A DNA stretch of 64,000 nucleotides from positions 558,001 through 622,000 of the forward strand of contig NZ_OZ209244.1 in the NCBI RefSeq assembly GCF_964642095.1. Direction: 5' to 3'. Position numbers and translations under genes: made by a program. The notes under the pieces are model-generated. The model was not told where the DNA came from. It saw only the letters and a list, made by a program, of their open reading frames with translations, and did not search any database. Shown here in pieces: positions 7,738 to 16,044 of this stretch; within the stretch, counting starts at the first letter, position 1, and every line of letters begins with the position of its first letter. Origin of the DNA: Fretibacterium fastidiosum. Its GTDB lineage: Bacteria; Synergistota; Synergistia; Synergistales; Aminobacteriaceae.

Positions 7738-9390
7738 TTGTTTATGACGTCGCTGAAGGTGGTCATGGTTTCGCTGGCGTTTGCGGGCCTCGCCCCGAAC
7801 GTCCCCGACGCGGGGGGGGAGGCAATATTCACGGAAGAGGGCACCCCGACAGTGGAGGCCACCGTCTCCGCCGAGGCCGAGGGCGATACGGAAGCCGAAA
7901 AGGTTGCGGAGGCCAAGGCGACCTTTGACGAGCAGGACCATGCCGTGCAGTCTCTGAAGCTCGCGGAGCGCGAGGCCGAGTTGGCGCGGCGCGAGGCGGA
8001 ACTGAGCAGGCGGGAGGCCGATCTGGTGAAACAGGACGAGGCCTCTTCCGCGTCGTCCATCGAGCTTGCGGAGCGGGAGGCGGAGCTGTCCAGACGGGAG
8101 GCCGACCTGGCGGGGCGTGAGGCCGAGTTGGCGAGTCAGGGCAAGGCGTCTTCCGAGTCGTCCGCGGAGCTTGCGGCGCGCGAGGCAGCGCTGGCCGAGC
8201 GGGAGACCGACCTGGCGAAGCGCGAGGACGCGCTGGCCAATCAGGACAAGGTCGTCGTCGCGTCGTCCGCGGAGCTTATGGCCCGCGAGACGGCGCTGAG
8301 GGAGAAGGAAGTGGCCCTCGCCGCGCGGGAGGCCGACCTGCAGAAGAAGGATCAGGCCTCATCCGAGTCGTCCGCGGAGCTGGCGGCACGCGAAGCGGAG
8401 CTGAAGCGGAAGGAAGCGGCCATGGCGGACAAGCGCGAGGCGGAGCTTGCGGCCCGCGAAGCCGAGCTTCAGAAGAAGGAGGCCCTGCTGGCGGAAAAGC
8501 ATCAGGCGGACCTCGAGGCACGGGAGGCGGAGCTGAAGAAGAAGGAAGCCGCTCTGACCGAAAAGGAGTCGGCCCTTCAGACCAAGGAGATCGCCCTGAT
8601 GGACAAGTCCCCCGTCGTCGCGCAGGCGGAGGTCGCCGTGCCCGACGTCAACGGGCCTGGGGCGGTCGTCGTCAAGACGGAAAACGGCCTGATGAACTGG
8701 ACGGAGAACTACATCGAGGCCACGGGCATGGCGGTGGCGCCCACGGGAAAGAAGGGCGGCCAGGGCAAGGCGCTGGCGCGCAGGGGCGCGACCCTGGACC
8801 TTCAGCGCAACCTGCTGGAGTTCATGAAGGGCGTCCGGATCGACGGACAGACCACGATGAACGACTTCATGGCGGAGGACCGCGTGCGCTCCGAGATCTC
8901 CGGCATCATCAAGAACGTGGAGGTCATGCGCGGCGAGTGGGACGGCGAGACCTACACGGTCACCGGCCGGATCAAGCTGCCCCCGGTCCGGGCCGTCGTC
9001 GCACCGAAGATCCCGGTGGACAAGTCCCATAAGGAGGCCAAGCCCAAGAAGTCCGCGGGGCGCTACACGGGCCTCATCATCGACGCCCGCCACCTTCCGC
9101 TGGTCCCCTCGATGAGCTTCCGCGTCCTGGACGAGTCGGGCAAGCCGGTGTACGGCATGGAGTTCGTGGATCAGGACCGCTTCCTCCAGTCGGGGCTCTG
9201 CGCCTACTACAACAACATCAACTACGCGAAGGGCGAGGTTCACGTCGCCAGCAACCCGATCGTCACCAAGGCGGTCAAGCTGAAGAACGGAAACGTGGAC
9301 ATCGTCATCCCCAACTCGGCTGCGGCCAAGGTCCGCGGCAGCTCCTACGACTTCCGCAAGGACTGCAAAGTGATCGTGGTCTCCAAGTAG
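7738..9390 (+). CDS. Exported coiled-coil repeat protein with C-terminal LPP20-like domain
   Basis: About 550 residues. A signal-like hydrophobic N-terminus is followed by a long charged region (residues about 60-290) built from heptad and 11-residue repeats of the type AEREAELARREAEL, with spacers rich in SSAEL. This predicts a continuous coiled-coil rod of roughly 200 residues. A globular LPP20-like domain follows (GKALARRGATLDLQRNLLEFMKGVRID...), then a C-terminal beta-rich part ending VIVVSK. GGGAGGG at 7724-7730 favours TTG 7738 (spacing 7); ATG 7744 is the alternative. First gene of a six-gene exported cluster. It may form a periplasm-spanning rod, which is inference. Confidence 0.75.
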   Translation: MFMTSLKVVMVSLAFAGLAPNVPDAGGEAIFTEEGTPTVEATVSAEAEGDTEAEKVAEAKATFDEQDHAVQSLKLAEREAELARREAELSRREADLVKQDEASSASSIELAEREAELSRREADLAGREAELASQGKASSESSAELAAREAALAERETDLAKREDALANQDKVVVASSAELMARETALREKEVALAAREADLQKKDQASSESSAELAAREAELKRKEAAMADKREAELAAREAELQKKEALLAEKHQADLEAREAELKKKEAALTEKESALQTKEIALMDKSPVVAQAEVAVPDVNGPGAVVVKTENGLMNWTENYIEATGMAVAPTGKKGGQGKALARRGATLDLQRNLLEFMKGVRIDGQTTMNDFMAEDRVRSEISGIIKNVEVMRGEWDGETYTVTGRIKLPPVRAVVAPKIPVDKSHKEAKPKKSAGRYTGLIIDARHLPLVPSMSFRVLDESGKPVYGMEFVDQDRFLQSGLCAYYNNINYAKGEVHVASNPIVTKAVKLKNGNVDIVIPNSAAAKVRGSSYDFRKDCKVIVVSK

Positions 9391-9431
9391 GCGGCACCCC
9401 ATGCGAGAGCGATCGGCACGAAATGCGTTTC

Positions 9432-9454
9432 AGCCCCTCCCCTTCGGAGGGGCT
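9432..9454 (+). promoter_or_regulatory. Hairpin that can hide the ribosome-binding site of the next gene
   Basis: AGCCCCTCC (9432-9440) pairs perfectly with GGAGGGGCT (9446-9454). The right arm contains GGAGGGG, the Shine-Dalgarno sequence eight bases before ATG 9461. The stem could act as an attenuator or lower translation of the downstream gene relative to the coiled-coil protein. Confidence 0.55.
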
Positions 9455-9460
9455 TTCAGG

Positions 9461-10630
9461 ATGGCGGCGCTCGTGGCGCTGTGCCTCGCCCTGATGCTGG
9501 GCGCGGCCATGGACGCCTGGGCCGCGAAGAAGACAGCTCCCAAACCTCCGATCGGAAAGCTCATCACGGTGGAGGCGGAGGGGTACGCCCCCATCGTCGA
9601 TGGGGCGAAGAATAAGGCCCGCGAGGAGGCCAGGCGCTCCCTCATGCGCGACGCGCTGGAGAAGGCCCTAGGCGCCTACGTCACTGGCATCACGGAGATG
9701 AAGGACTTCGAGGTGGTGAAGGACAAGGTCTTCTCCCAGTCCCAGGGCCTCGTCAAGCGGATGGATATCTTGAAGGAGTGGGAGGACGCCGACGGCCTGC
9801 TCCACCTGTCCGCCTCCTGCGACGTAGCGGAGGCCGCGCTGGACGGGGTGCTGGGCCCGGTGGTCATCGACGCGCTGGGGAACCCCCGGATCATGGTCCT
9901 GCTGGACGAGCGGATCGGCGACAAGCCCTCCTTCCTCTCCACCGCGGAGGGCGAGGTGCTGCGGGTCTTCGAGAAGGCGGGGTACCTGCTGGTCGATCCG
10001 ACCCAGGCCGGGGCGCTGAAGGAGATCGACCTGGCCGCGGCGCGGAGCGCGGGGGACCCGGAAAAGCTGCGGGACATCGCCCGCAACTTCCAGGCGGACG
10101 TCCTGATCTACGGCAAGGCCTACGCCAGCGCCTACGCGAACCAACAGGTGAGCGGCGTCCGCATCTATGGGGTTCGCAGCACGGTGCAGCTCAAGGCGGT
10201 GCTGTCCGCTTCGGCCTATCAGCTGGGCTCCGACACCTACGAGGAAAAGCAGAAGGGCACCTCCGTCGAGGACGGCGCGATCAGGGGCCTGAAGCCGACG
10301 GCGAGCCGCGCGGGCAAGAGCCTGGTGAACAAGATCGCCTACGCGCTGATCTCCGGCTCCGCGGGAGGCATCCCCGGGCGGACGGTCAAGCTCAAGCTGA
10401 CCGACGTCGCCTTCAAGGAGGCGAAGGCCCTCAAGGAGGAGCTGTCCGGGCTCGAGGGCGTGACGGGGGTCTACCAGCGGCAGTTCCGCAAGGGCGAGTT
10501 GGAGCTGGACGTCGTCTCGGACAAGACGGCGGAGGACCTGGCCTCGATCCTCTCGGACCGGGGCTGCGAGATCGAGGGCGTCTCGGAGGCCCTCGTCGAG
10601 GGCCGCGGGATGGAGGCCACCGCGCCATGA
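9461..10630 (+). CDS. Exported FlgT/LPP20-like protein
   Basis: A 389-residue exported protein with signal peptide MAALVALCLALMLGAAMDAWA. The N-terminal domain (ITVEAEGYAP...KNKAREEARRSLMRDALEKALG) matches the pattern of the FlgT N-terminal/LPP20 fold. A central alpha/beta part (VLIYGKAYAS) resembles the middle domain of FlgT-like or CsgG-like proteins. A C-terminal module near residue 320 has a ferredoxin-like pattern (LKLTDVAFKEAKALKEELSGLEGV). A frame extending to ATG 9401 lacks a ribosome-binding site; ATG 9461 has GGAGGGG eight bases upstream, so I prefer it. The stop overlaps the next gene by four bases. Confidence 0.75.
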   Translation: MAALVALCLALMLGAAMDAWAAKKTAPKPPIGKLITVEAEGYAPIVDGAKNKAREEARRSLMRDALEKALGAYVTGITEMKDFEVVKDKVFSQSQGLVKRMDILKEWEDADGLLHLSASCDVAEAALDGVLGPVVIDALGNPRIMVLLDERIGDKPSFLSTAEGEVLRVFEKAGYLLVDPTQAGALKEIDLAAARSAGDPEKLRDIARNFQADVLIYGKAYASAYANQQVSGVRIYGVRSTVQLKAVLSASAYQLGSDTYEEKQKGTSVEDGAIRGLKPTASRAGKSLVNKIAYALISGSAGGIPGRTVKLKLTDVAFKEAKALKEELSGLEGVTGVYQRQFRKGELELDVVSDKTAEDLASILSDRGCEIEGVSEALVEGRGMEATAP

Positions 10631-11115
10631 AGGGCCTGAAGCGCCGGGTTGAACGAGGGGCCCTCGCGGCCGTCCTGGCCCTTTGCCTCGCGGGGAGGGC
10701 GGCGGCCCAGCTTGCCGAGCCCGTCCAGGCCTCGACGGAGGACCTGCTGCAGATGACGGAGGAGAGCCTCTACGCCGACTGGGAGGAGAACCGCGCGTTC
10801 GTTCGCGGCGTGGGGCGCGTGGTCCAGAACACGGCCCAGGGCAGGCTTCTGGCCCGTCGGGCGGCCCTGACGGACGCACGCCGGGGGCTTTTGCTGCTGC
10901 GCGGGCACATCCTCGAGGACCCCGCCCTGAGGGAGCGGACGCTGTGGCTCTCCGGCCCCGTTCCCCCGGTGCGCATCCTCTCCGAGAGGATCGAGGGCGG
11001 GCTTTATTTCATCGAGGTGGAGACGGCGCTCTCCCGCCTGCTGAACAAGAACGGCGGCATCTACGTGGCGGGCGAGATGCAGCGGCTGAAGCGCAACAAC
11101 GCCCCTGCGCGCTAA
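10627..11115 (+). CDS. Small exported LPP20-like protein
   Basis: A 162-residue protein starting at ATG 10627 inside the previous stop (ATGA). It has a basic N-terminus and a signal peptide ending near AGRAAAQ. The body contains AQGRLLARRAALTDARRGLLLLRGHI, which follows the LPP20 pattern in which a conserved helix of small and basic residues introduces the fold. Then come VRILSERIEGGLYFIEVE strands. It probably works in the same envelope complex as its neighbours. No catalytic residues are evident. Function unknown. Confidence 0.7.
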   Translation: MKGLKRRVERGALAAVLALCLAGRAAAQLAEPVQASTEDLLQMTEESLYADWEENRAFVRGVGRVVQNTAQGRLLARRAALTDARRGLLLLRGHILEDPALRERTLWLSGPVPPVRILSERIEGGLYFIEVETALSRLLNKNGGIYVAGEMQRLKRNNAPAR

Positions 11116-11185
11116 AGCCCAATAAGCCCGTCAAGCGCGATTTTGTAACCAAACACTCTTACACTCTTTCAAGGAGGAGAGGTCA

Positions 11186-11707
11186 ATGGCATTGAAACAT
11201 TGGAGGAGCGCGCTCGCCCTCGTCCTGGGGTTGGTTTTCTGTCTGACGGCGGGGACCGCCCACGCGGTTCTGCCCAAGGGCTCGATCGCGGTGCTCTCCA
11301 AGAGCGCCTCCGCCCAGGAGGCGGCGCAGGTGGCTTCGGTCTTCACGCGCCAGCTGCTGGCCAAGGGCTACAAGGTGGTGGACCCCAAGAAGCTGGACGC
11401 CATACGGCGCAGCAAGGCCGCAGCTCTGGCCCTGGACGGCAACGTGGACGCGATCATGAAGCTGAGCAGACAGTACGGGTTCAGCACCCTGATCACGGCC
11501 CAGTCGGAGGCCGGACGCCCCGTTCTAAACGAGTTCCAGCTCTACACGGGCACATCCTCCATCGCCGTCATGGTCACGGCCTCCAACGGAAGCCAGATCT
11601 ACGCCGATACCGTGGCGGGGAAGCAGGTGGGCTACACCCCGTCGGAGGCCCAGCAGAAGTCGCTTGAGGCCGCTGCAGCCCTGGCCGTCAAACGCATGAC
11701 GGAATAG
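11186..11707 (+). CDS. Small exported TolB-N/CsgG-like protein
   Basis: A 173-residue protein with a clean signal peptide (ALVLGLVFCLTAGTAHA). The mature part begins VLPKGSIAVLSKSASAQEAAQVASVFTRQLLAKGYKVVDPKKL. This beta-alpha-beta pattern resembles the N-terminal fold of TolB and the periplasmic core of CsgG-like proteins. It is shorter than a full CsgG and lacks an obvious membrane-spanning hairpin. AAGGAGGAGAGG at 11171-11182 fixes the start at ATG 11186. It lies 70 bases after the previous gene and 31 before the next, so cotranscription is likely. Confidence 0.65.
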   Translation: MALKHWRSALALVLGLVFCLTAGTAHAVLPKGSIAVLSKSASAQEAAQVASVFTRQLLAKGYKVVDPKKLDAIRRSKAAALALDGNVDAIMKLSRQYGFSTLITAQSEAGRPVLNEFQLYTGTSSIAVMVTASNGSQIYADTVAGKQVGYTPSEAQQKSLEAAAALAVKRMTE

Positions 11708-11738
11708 CTCCGGCTCGAAGGGAAGGGAGAGGTTGACC

Positions 11739-12353
11739 ATGAGACGAAATCGGAACCTGCGCCCGCTCATCCTGACGGGGCTCCTCGTCGGAGCGCTGGC
11801 CGCCGGGGCGGAGGCCAGGCCGACCCTGGCGGTCCGGGAGTTCACGAACAAGGCGGGGGGCAGCGTCCCCGCCTCCGCCATCACCGAGATGATGACCACC
11901 GAGCTCTTCGAGGCGGGCCTCTTCACCCTGGTGGAGCGAGAAAAGCTAAACTACGTCGGGGAGGAAATCCGGCTGGGACAGTCGGGCCTGATGGACGAAT
12001 CCACCGCCCCGGAGCTGGGGAAGATCAAGGGGGCCCGCTACTCCATGACGGGGGCCGTCACGGAGTACCACTACAAGGCCGCGGGCGGGGCCGTCCCCAT
12101 CCCCGGCGTCGGCGGGGTCGGGGGCGCCTCCAACACGGCCTACGTGACGCTCGACATCCGCCTCATCGACAACCAGACGAGCGAGGTGGTCTACGCCGCC
12201 GCGGAGCGCGGGGCCTCCAACCAGACGCTGGGGGGGCTCGTCACGAAATACGGCGGGTTCGGAGCGGGGAAGATCAACGGCATCCTGGCCGCGGCCACGC
12301 GCAAGGCCGTGGTGAAGCACGTGGAGGCCATGAGGAGCCTGAAGCTCGACTGA
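11739..12353 (+). CDS. CsgG/HfaB-like exported protein
   Basis: A 204-residue protein with signal peptide ending near AAGAEA. The mature sequence RPTLAVREFTNKAGG...ITEMMTTELFEAGLFTLVEREKLNYVGEEIRLGQSGLMD follows the CsgG family core. A Gly/Val/Pro-rich insert (VPIPGVGGVGGASNTA) sits where CsgG forms its transmembrane hairpin. In the curli system CsgG is an outer-membrane secretion channel. There is no lipobox cysteine here, unlike E. coli CsgG, so membrane anchoring may differ. The start is ATG 11739 after AGGGAGAGG; TTG 11733 is in frame but too near. Confidence 0.8.
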   Translation: MRRNRNLRPLILTGLLVGALAAGAEARPTLAVREFTNKAGGSVPASAITEMMTTELFEAGLFTLVEREKLNYVGEEIRLGQSGLMDESTAPELGKIKGARYSMTGAVTEYHYKAAGGAVPIPGVGGVGGASNTAYVTLDIRLIDNQTSEVVYAAAERGASNQTLGGLVTKYGGFGAGKINGILAAATRKAVVKHVEAMRSLKLD

Positions 12354-12382
12354 ACGGCGACCGGGGACGATAGACAGACTTT

Positions 12383-12423
12383 GAGCCCGCGTTCCGGCGG
12401 AGTTTTCGCGCGGGCGCGGGTTT
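12383..12423 (+). terminator. Possible intercistronic hairpin
   Basis: CCCGCG and CGCGGG arms around a 22-base interval that can itself fold, followed by TTT. It lies between the two CsgG-like genes and could reduce read-through. Confidence 0.35.
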
Positions 12424-12465
12424 GGGGATGGAGCGTCTGGACGAAAAGCGGAGGTGCTTTAAATC

Positions 12466-13887
12466 ATGAGAATGCGTAAGAGCGTTGTGACGGCGTTGTT
12501 TGCCCTGGCCCTGTTTGCCGTTCCCTGCCGGGCGCAGGAGGAGAAGGTGCGAATCGGCGTCCTCCAGTTCGAGAGCAAGACGTCGGGCGTGACGCAGCAG
12601 CAGGCCAACGCCGTGATGGACCTGATGACCCGCGCCCTGGCCAGTTCCAGGTCGATCTCGGTGATCGAGAGGGATCAGCTGGACAAGGTGGGCAAGGAGA
12701 TCCGGCTGGGGCAGTCGGGGCTGGTGGACGCCAGCACGGCGGCCGAGTTGGGCCGCGTCGCCGGCGTGCAGTACATCCTCCTGGGTGCGGTGACGGAGCT
12801 GAACAAGAAGGCGTCGGGAGGGGCGATCCCGCTCTTCGGCAGCATCGGCATCGCGACCGGCTCGGAGGAGGCGCAGGCCACCATCGACGTCCGCATCGTG
12901 GACACCTCGACGGCCGAGGTCAGGCTGGCGCTCTCCGAGACGGGCTACTCGTCCAACGAGACCTCCGGCCTGTACGTGGGCGGCGCGGTCCTGGCGGAGG
13001 GCACCTTCGACGGGCTGGAGAGCCGCGCCATCTCGGACTCGGTGACGCGCCTGGCAGCCCGGATCCGAGGGACGCTGGCTGGAGAGAGCTCGCATGTCCT
13101 TTCGGTGGCCGACAAGGAGGCCACGATCGACATCGGCTCCTCCATGGGCGCCAAGGAAGGGTCCCTGTACCTGGTCTATGCCGACGGCAAGGCGATCCTT
13201 GACATGAACGGCGAGACCATCGGCCAGGAGCGCCTGGCCCTCGCTGTGCTGAAGGTCCGGGAGGTCGCCCCCGCGTACAGCAATTGCACGTTCGTCAAGG
13301 GTGGCAAGGCAGCCTTGGTCCGCCGCGGGGACAAGGTCGAGCCGATCAGCAACCGGATGATCAAATCCCTCAAGTACGCCAGCTCCCGCCCCTCCGCCTC
13401 CAGCGGGACCTTCGACCAGATCTTTGGGAACGCCCCCCAGGACGGCGCGGTCCCCGCGGACGAACCGGCGCCGACCGGGGAGGGGAAGACGCCGGCCCCG
13501 ACCGCTCCGGAACAGCCCAAGCCGGCCGACGAGCCGGCGAAGGGAGAGCCCAGGGCGATCCCCGGCTTCGACCCCAACCAGTCCACGGACTCCAAGGTCA
13601 TCGAAACCTACGCCCTTTCGGGCGGAGACAAGAACCTCCTGGGGATCATGCAGCGCAACGCCTACAACAAGTTCAAGAACGGCAAATACAAGGACGCCTA
13701 TGCGGAGTTCTGTCGGGCGGCGGACGCTCACCCCACCGTCAACTACCTCTCGGCCTACTGGGCGGGGGTGTCCGCCCACAAGCTGAAGAAGGCGGACGAG
13801 GCCCTCGAGTGGATCGACAAGGCCCTCGCGATCAACCCGGACTACACGCCGGCCCAGGACTTCAAGGCGAAGACGCTGAAAAAATGA
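12466..13887 (+). CDS. CsgG-like protein fused to FlgT-C-like domain and TPR repeats
   Basis: A 473-residue exported protein (signal peptide ending PCRAQ). Residues about 25-205 repeat the CsgG core seen in the preceding gene, including VIERDQLDKVGKEIRLGQSGLVD and an ISLE insert of Gly and Ile residues. Residues about 210-300 (VLSVADKEATIDIGSSMGAKEGSLYLVY) resemble the FlgT C-terminal beta domain. A Pro/Glu linker follows, then at least two TPR-like helices (NAYNKFKNGKYKDAYAEFC; ALEWIDKALAINPDY). The fusion suggests a channel or ring subunit with a docking platform. RBS GGAGGTG precedes ATG 12466. A 19-bp inverted repeat closes the cluster. Confidence 0.8.
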   Translation: MRMRKSVVTALFALALFAVPCRAQEEKVRIGVLQFESKTSGVTQQQANAVMDLMTRALASSRSISVIERDQLDKVGKEIRLGQSGLVDASTAAELGRVAGVQYILLGAVTELNKKASGGAIPLFGSIGIATGSEEAQATIDVRIVDTSTAEVRLALSETGYSSNETSGLYVGGAVLAEGTFDGLESRAISDSVTRLAARIRGTLAGESSHVLSVADKEATIDIGSSMGAKEGSLYLVYADGKAILDMNGETIGQERLALAVLKVREVAPAYSNCTFVKGGKAALVRRGDKVEPISNRMIKSLKYASSRPSASSGTFDQIFGNAPQDGAVPADEPAPTGEGKTPAPTAPEQPKPADEPAKGEPRAIPGFDPNQSTDSKVIETYALSGGDKNLLGIMQRNAYNKFKNGKYKDAYAEFCRAADAHPTVNYLSAYWAGVSAHKLKKADEALEWIDKALAINPDYTPAQDFKAKTLKK

Positions 13888-13891
13888 GCCC

Positions 13892-13940
13892 CCCCGTTTC
13901 CGCCCCTGCCGGACCCCGAAGGGCAGGGGCGGAAACGGGG
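13892..13940. terminator. Long perfect inverted repeat ending the exported-gene cluster
   Basis: A 19-base arm beginning CCCCGTTTCCGCCCCTGCC (13892-13910) is matched exactly by its complement at 13922-13940, with an 11-base loop. It lacks a T run, so it may end transcription with a helper factor or protect the mRNA 3' end. Confidence 0.6.
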
Positions 13941-14013
13941 ACGCACCACGGCGTCGCAGGACCGTCATTAAATTTCGTTGCCTTTTAAGGAATGAATTAA
14001 GGAAGTGGACCGT

Positions 14014-14541
14014 ATGAACTCGATGAAGACGTTGCGTTGGACCCTCTATTTGACGGGCGTTATCCTGATCCTCCTCGGCCTCTGGAGCCTGTTCTACCCC
14101 TTAGAGGCGCTGCTCTCCCTGGCGATCTACCTGGGGATCGGCCTCTGCCTGTCCGGGCTCAATTACCTCCTGCCGTGCTTCTCCCTGCGCGGCGAGGCGC
14201 TGTACCCCCGCTGGTTCCTGTTCCTCGGCATCATGGACCTCATCGTGGGCGTCCTCATGCTGACGCGCATCGGGCTGACGGCCTTCATGATCCCCATGGT
14301 CGTAGCGGCGTGGCTGTGCTGGATCGGCCTCGTGCGCCTTGTCACCTGCATCCGCCTGCGCTCCCTCCACCTCCGCGGATGGTGGATCATGCTCCTCAGC
14401 AGCCTGGCCCTCATCGCCTGCTCATGCGCGATGTTCCTCTCACCCCTCGTCGGCTGGCTCTCCGTCGTGGCGATCCTGTCGTCCACGCTCATCGCAGCGG
14501 GCGCGCTGAACATCCTGGAGGGGCGCATGATCTTTCGGTGA
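14014..14541 (+). CDS. HdeD-like (DUF308) membrane protein
   Basis: A 175-residue inner-membrane protein with six predicted spans. It shows the HdeD/DUF308 repeat pattern of alternating short helices with G-[IVL]-x-L-x-x-P turns (VILILLGLWSLFYPLEAL; LFLGIMDLIVGVLML). HdeD is linked to acid resistance in enterobacteria, but for most members the role is unknown. The start is ATG 14014, nine bases after TAAGGAAG; GTG 14005 is in frame but too close. Single gene, no clear operon partner. Confidence 0.75.
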   Translation: MNSMKTLRWTLYLTGVILILLGLWSLFYPLEALLSLAIYLGIGLCLSGLNYLLPCFSLRGEALYPRWFLFLGIMDLIVGVLMLTRIGLTAFMIPMVVAAWLCWIGLVRLVTCIRLRSLHLRGWWIMLLSSLALIACSCAMFLSPLVGWLSVVAILSSTLIAAGALNILEGRMIFR

Positions 14542-14723
14542 AGGCGCTCCACCCCGGACGATCTCCGCTAAAAGGACGTGACGTAACGCGCGGAATGTGA
14601 TATCTTCTTAAGCAGACCGAACGGCAAGTTGAACGTTCATCCCCTTTATTCGCCCGGAGGCCTGTCCCCGGACGCTCGATACGGTTTGACGGACTCTCGA
14701 CAACTCAAGGAGGCAAAAGCGCT

Positions 14724-15800
14724 ATGAGCAAGGACATTGAAAAGATCGAAAAACTTCTCGGCGACGAGGCGAAGGACCTTCTGGAGCACAAGTGCAAGGC
14801 GATCCCGGCGGACATGCTGCACCTTCCGGGTCCGGACTTCGTGGATGAGGTCGTGGCGCCCTCGGACCGGCCCAACCGCGTGCTGAACTCGCTGACGACG
14901 CTCTTCAACCACGGCCGCCTGGCCGGGACGGGCTACCTCTCCATCCTTCCCGTGGACCAGGGCGTGGAGCACTCCGGCGGCGCCTCCTTCGCCCCGAACC
15001 CGATCTACTTCGACCCGGAGAACATCATCAAGCTCGCCATGGAGGCGGGCTGCAACGCCGTGGCCAGCACCCTGGGCGTGTTGGGGGCCGTGTCCCGCCG
15101 TTACGCGCACAGGATTCCCTTCCTCCTGAAGCTGAACCACAACGAGCTGCTCTCCTACCCCAACAAGGCCGACCAAATCCTCTTCGCCTCCGTGGAGCAG
15201 GCCTGTGAGCTGGGAGCGGTCGCCGTCGGCGCGACGATCTACTACGGCAGCGACGAGTCCACGCGCCAGATCCAGGAGATCGCGAAGGCCTTCCACCACG
15301 CCCACCAGCTGGGCATGGCGACGGTGCTGTGGTGCTACCTCCGAAACTCCGCCTTCAAGGTGAAGGTCGACGGCAAGACGACGGACTACCACGTCTCCGC
15401 GGACCTGACGGGCCAGGCCAACCACCTCGGCGTGACCATCGAGGCGGACATCGTCAAGCAGAAGCAGGCGGAAAACAACGGCGGCTACACCGCGCTGAAC
15501 TTCGGCAAGACCTCGAAGTTCGTCTACGACAAGCTGACGACGGACAACCCCATCGACCTCACCCGTTACCAGGTGCTGAATTGCTACGCAGGCCGCGCGG
15601 GCCTGATCAACTCGGGCGGTGCTTCGGGCGGCGAGTCCGACCTGGCGCAGGCGGTACGCACGGCGGTCGTCAACAAGCGCGCCGGAGGCATGGGCCTGAT
15701 CCTCGGCCGCAAGGCGTTCCAGCGTCCCATGAAGGAGGGCGTCGAGATCATCCACGCGGTGCAGGACGTCTACCTTTGCAAGGACGTCACCATCGCCTGA
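14724..15800 (+). CDS. fbaB: Class I fructose-bisphosphate aldolase, FbaB type
   Basis: A 358-residue cytoplasmic enzyme of glycolysis and gluconeogenesis that splits fructose 1,6-bisphosphate into two triose phosphates through a lysine Schiff base. The sequence shows the DhnA/FbaB pattern: LSILPVDQGVEHSGGASFAPNP near residue 75, IPFLLKLNHNELL near 130 and INSGGASGGESDLAQAV near 290. Length matches E. coli FbaB (about 350 residues). RBS AAGGAGG precedes ATG 14724. A terminator follows directly, so it is a single-gene unit. Confidence 0.93.
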   Translation: MSKDIEKIEKLLGDEAKDLLEHKCKAIPADMLHLPGPDFVDEVVAPSDRPNRVLNSLTTLFNHGRLAGTGYLSILPVDQGVEHSGGASFAPNPIYFDPENIIKLAMEAGCNAVASTLGVLGAVSRRYAHRIPFLLKLNHNELLSYPNKADQILFASVEQACELGAVAVGATIYYGSDESTRQIQEIAKAFHHAHQLGMATVLWCYLRNSAFKVKVDGKTTDYHVSADLTGQANHLGVTIEADIVKQKQAENNGGYTALNFGKTSKFVYDKLTTDNPIDLTRYQVLNCYAGRAGLINSGGASGGESDLAQAVRTAVVNKRAGGMGLILGRKAFQRPMKEGVEIIHAVQDVYLCKDVTIA

Positions 15801-15825
15801 GGCGAACGGCGGAAGCGAACTTCGG

Positions 15826-15853
15826 CGGGGCTCCCATCGGGGCCCCGCTTTTT
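15826..15853 (+). terminator. Rho-independent terminator of fbaB
   Basis: GCGGGGC (15826-15832) pairs with GCCCCGC (15842-15848), followed by five T residues. Confidence 0.9.
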
Positions 15854-15919
15854 GCGCCCTTTAAGCGCAAAAATTTCAGCAAGGAGGCTGTATCGAAAGC
15901 TCGCCCCTTACGGTTTAAT

Positions 15920-15950
15920 CTTAAGCCATCGTTATATCGCTATATCGCTA
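15920..15950. promoter_or_regulatory. Tandem TATATCGC repeat upstream of the propeller gene
   Basis: The octamer TATATCGC occurs twice in tandem with a third partial unit (ATCGTTATATCGC...). This AT-rich patch, about 100 bases before ATG 16045, stands out in a GC-rich context. It could be an operator or promoter region; no clean -35/-10 pair is visible. Confidence 0.35.
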
Positions 15951-16044
15951 TGGGGACTTTCGCTTTGGCACGCCCCGGACGCGCAGGGTGCAGTGGGGCC
16001 CGCAGGGAGCGGGCGTGCGATCCAAGGGCAGAGGAGGAATTGTA

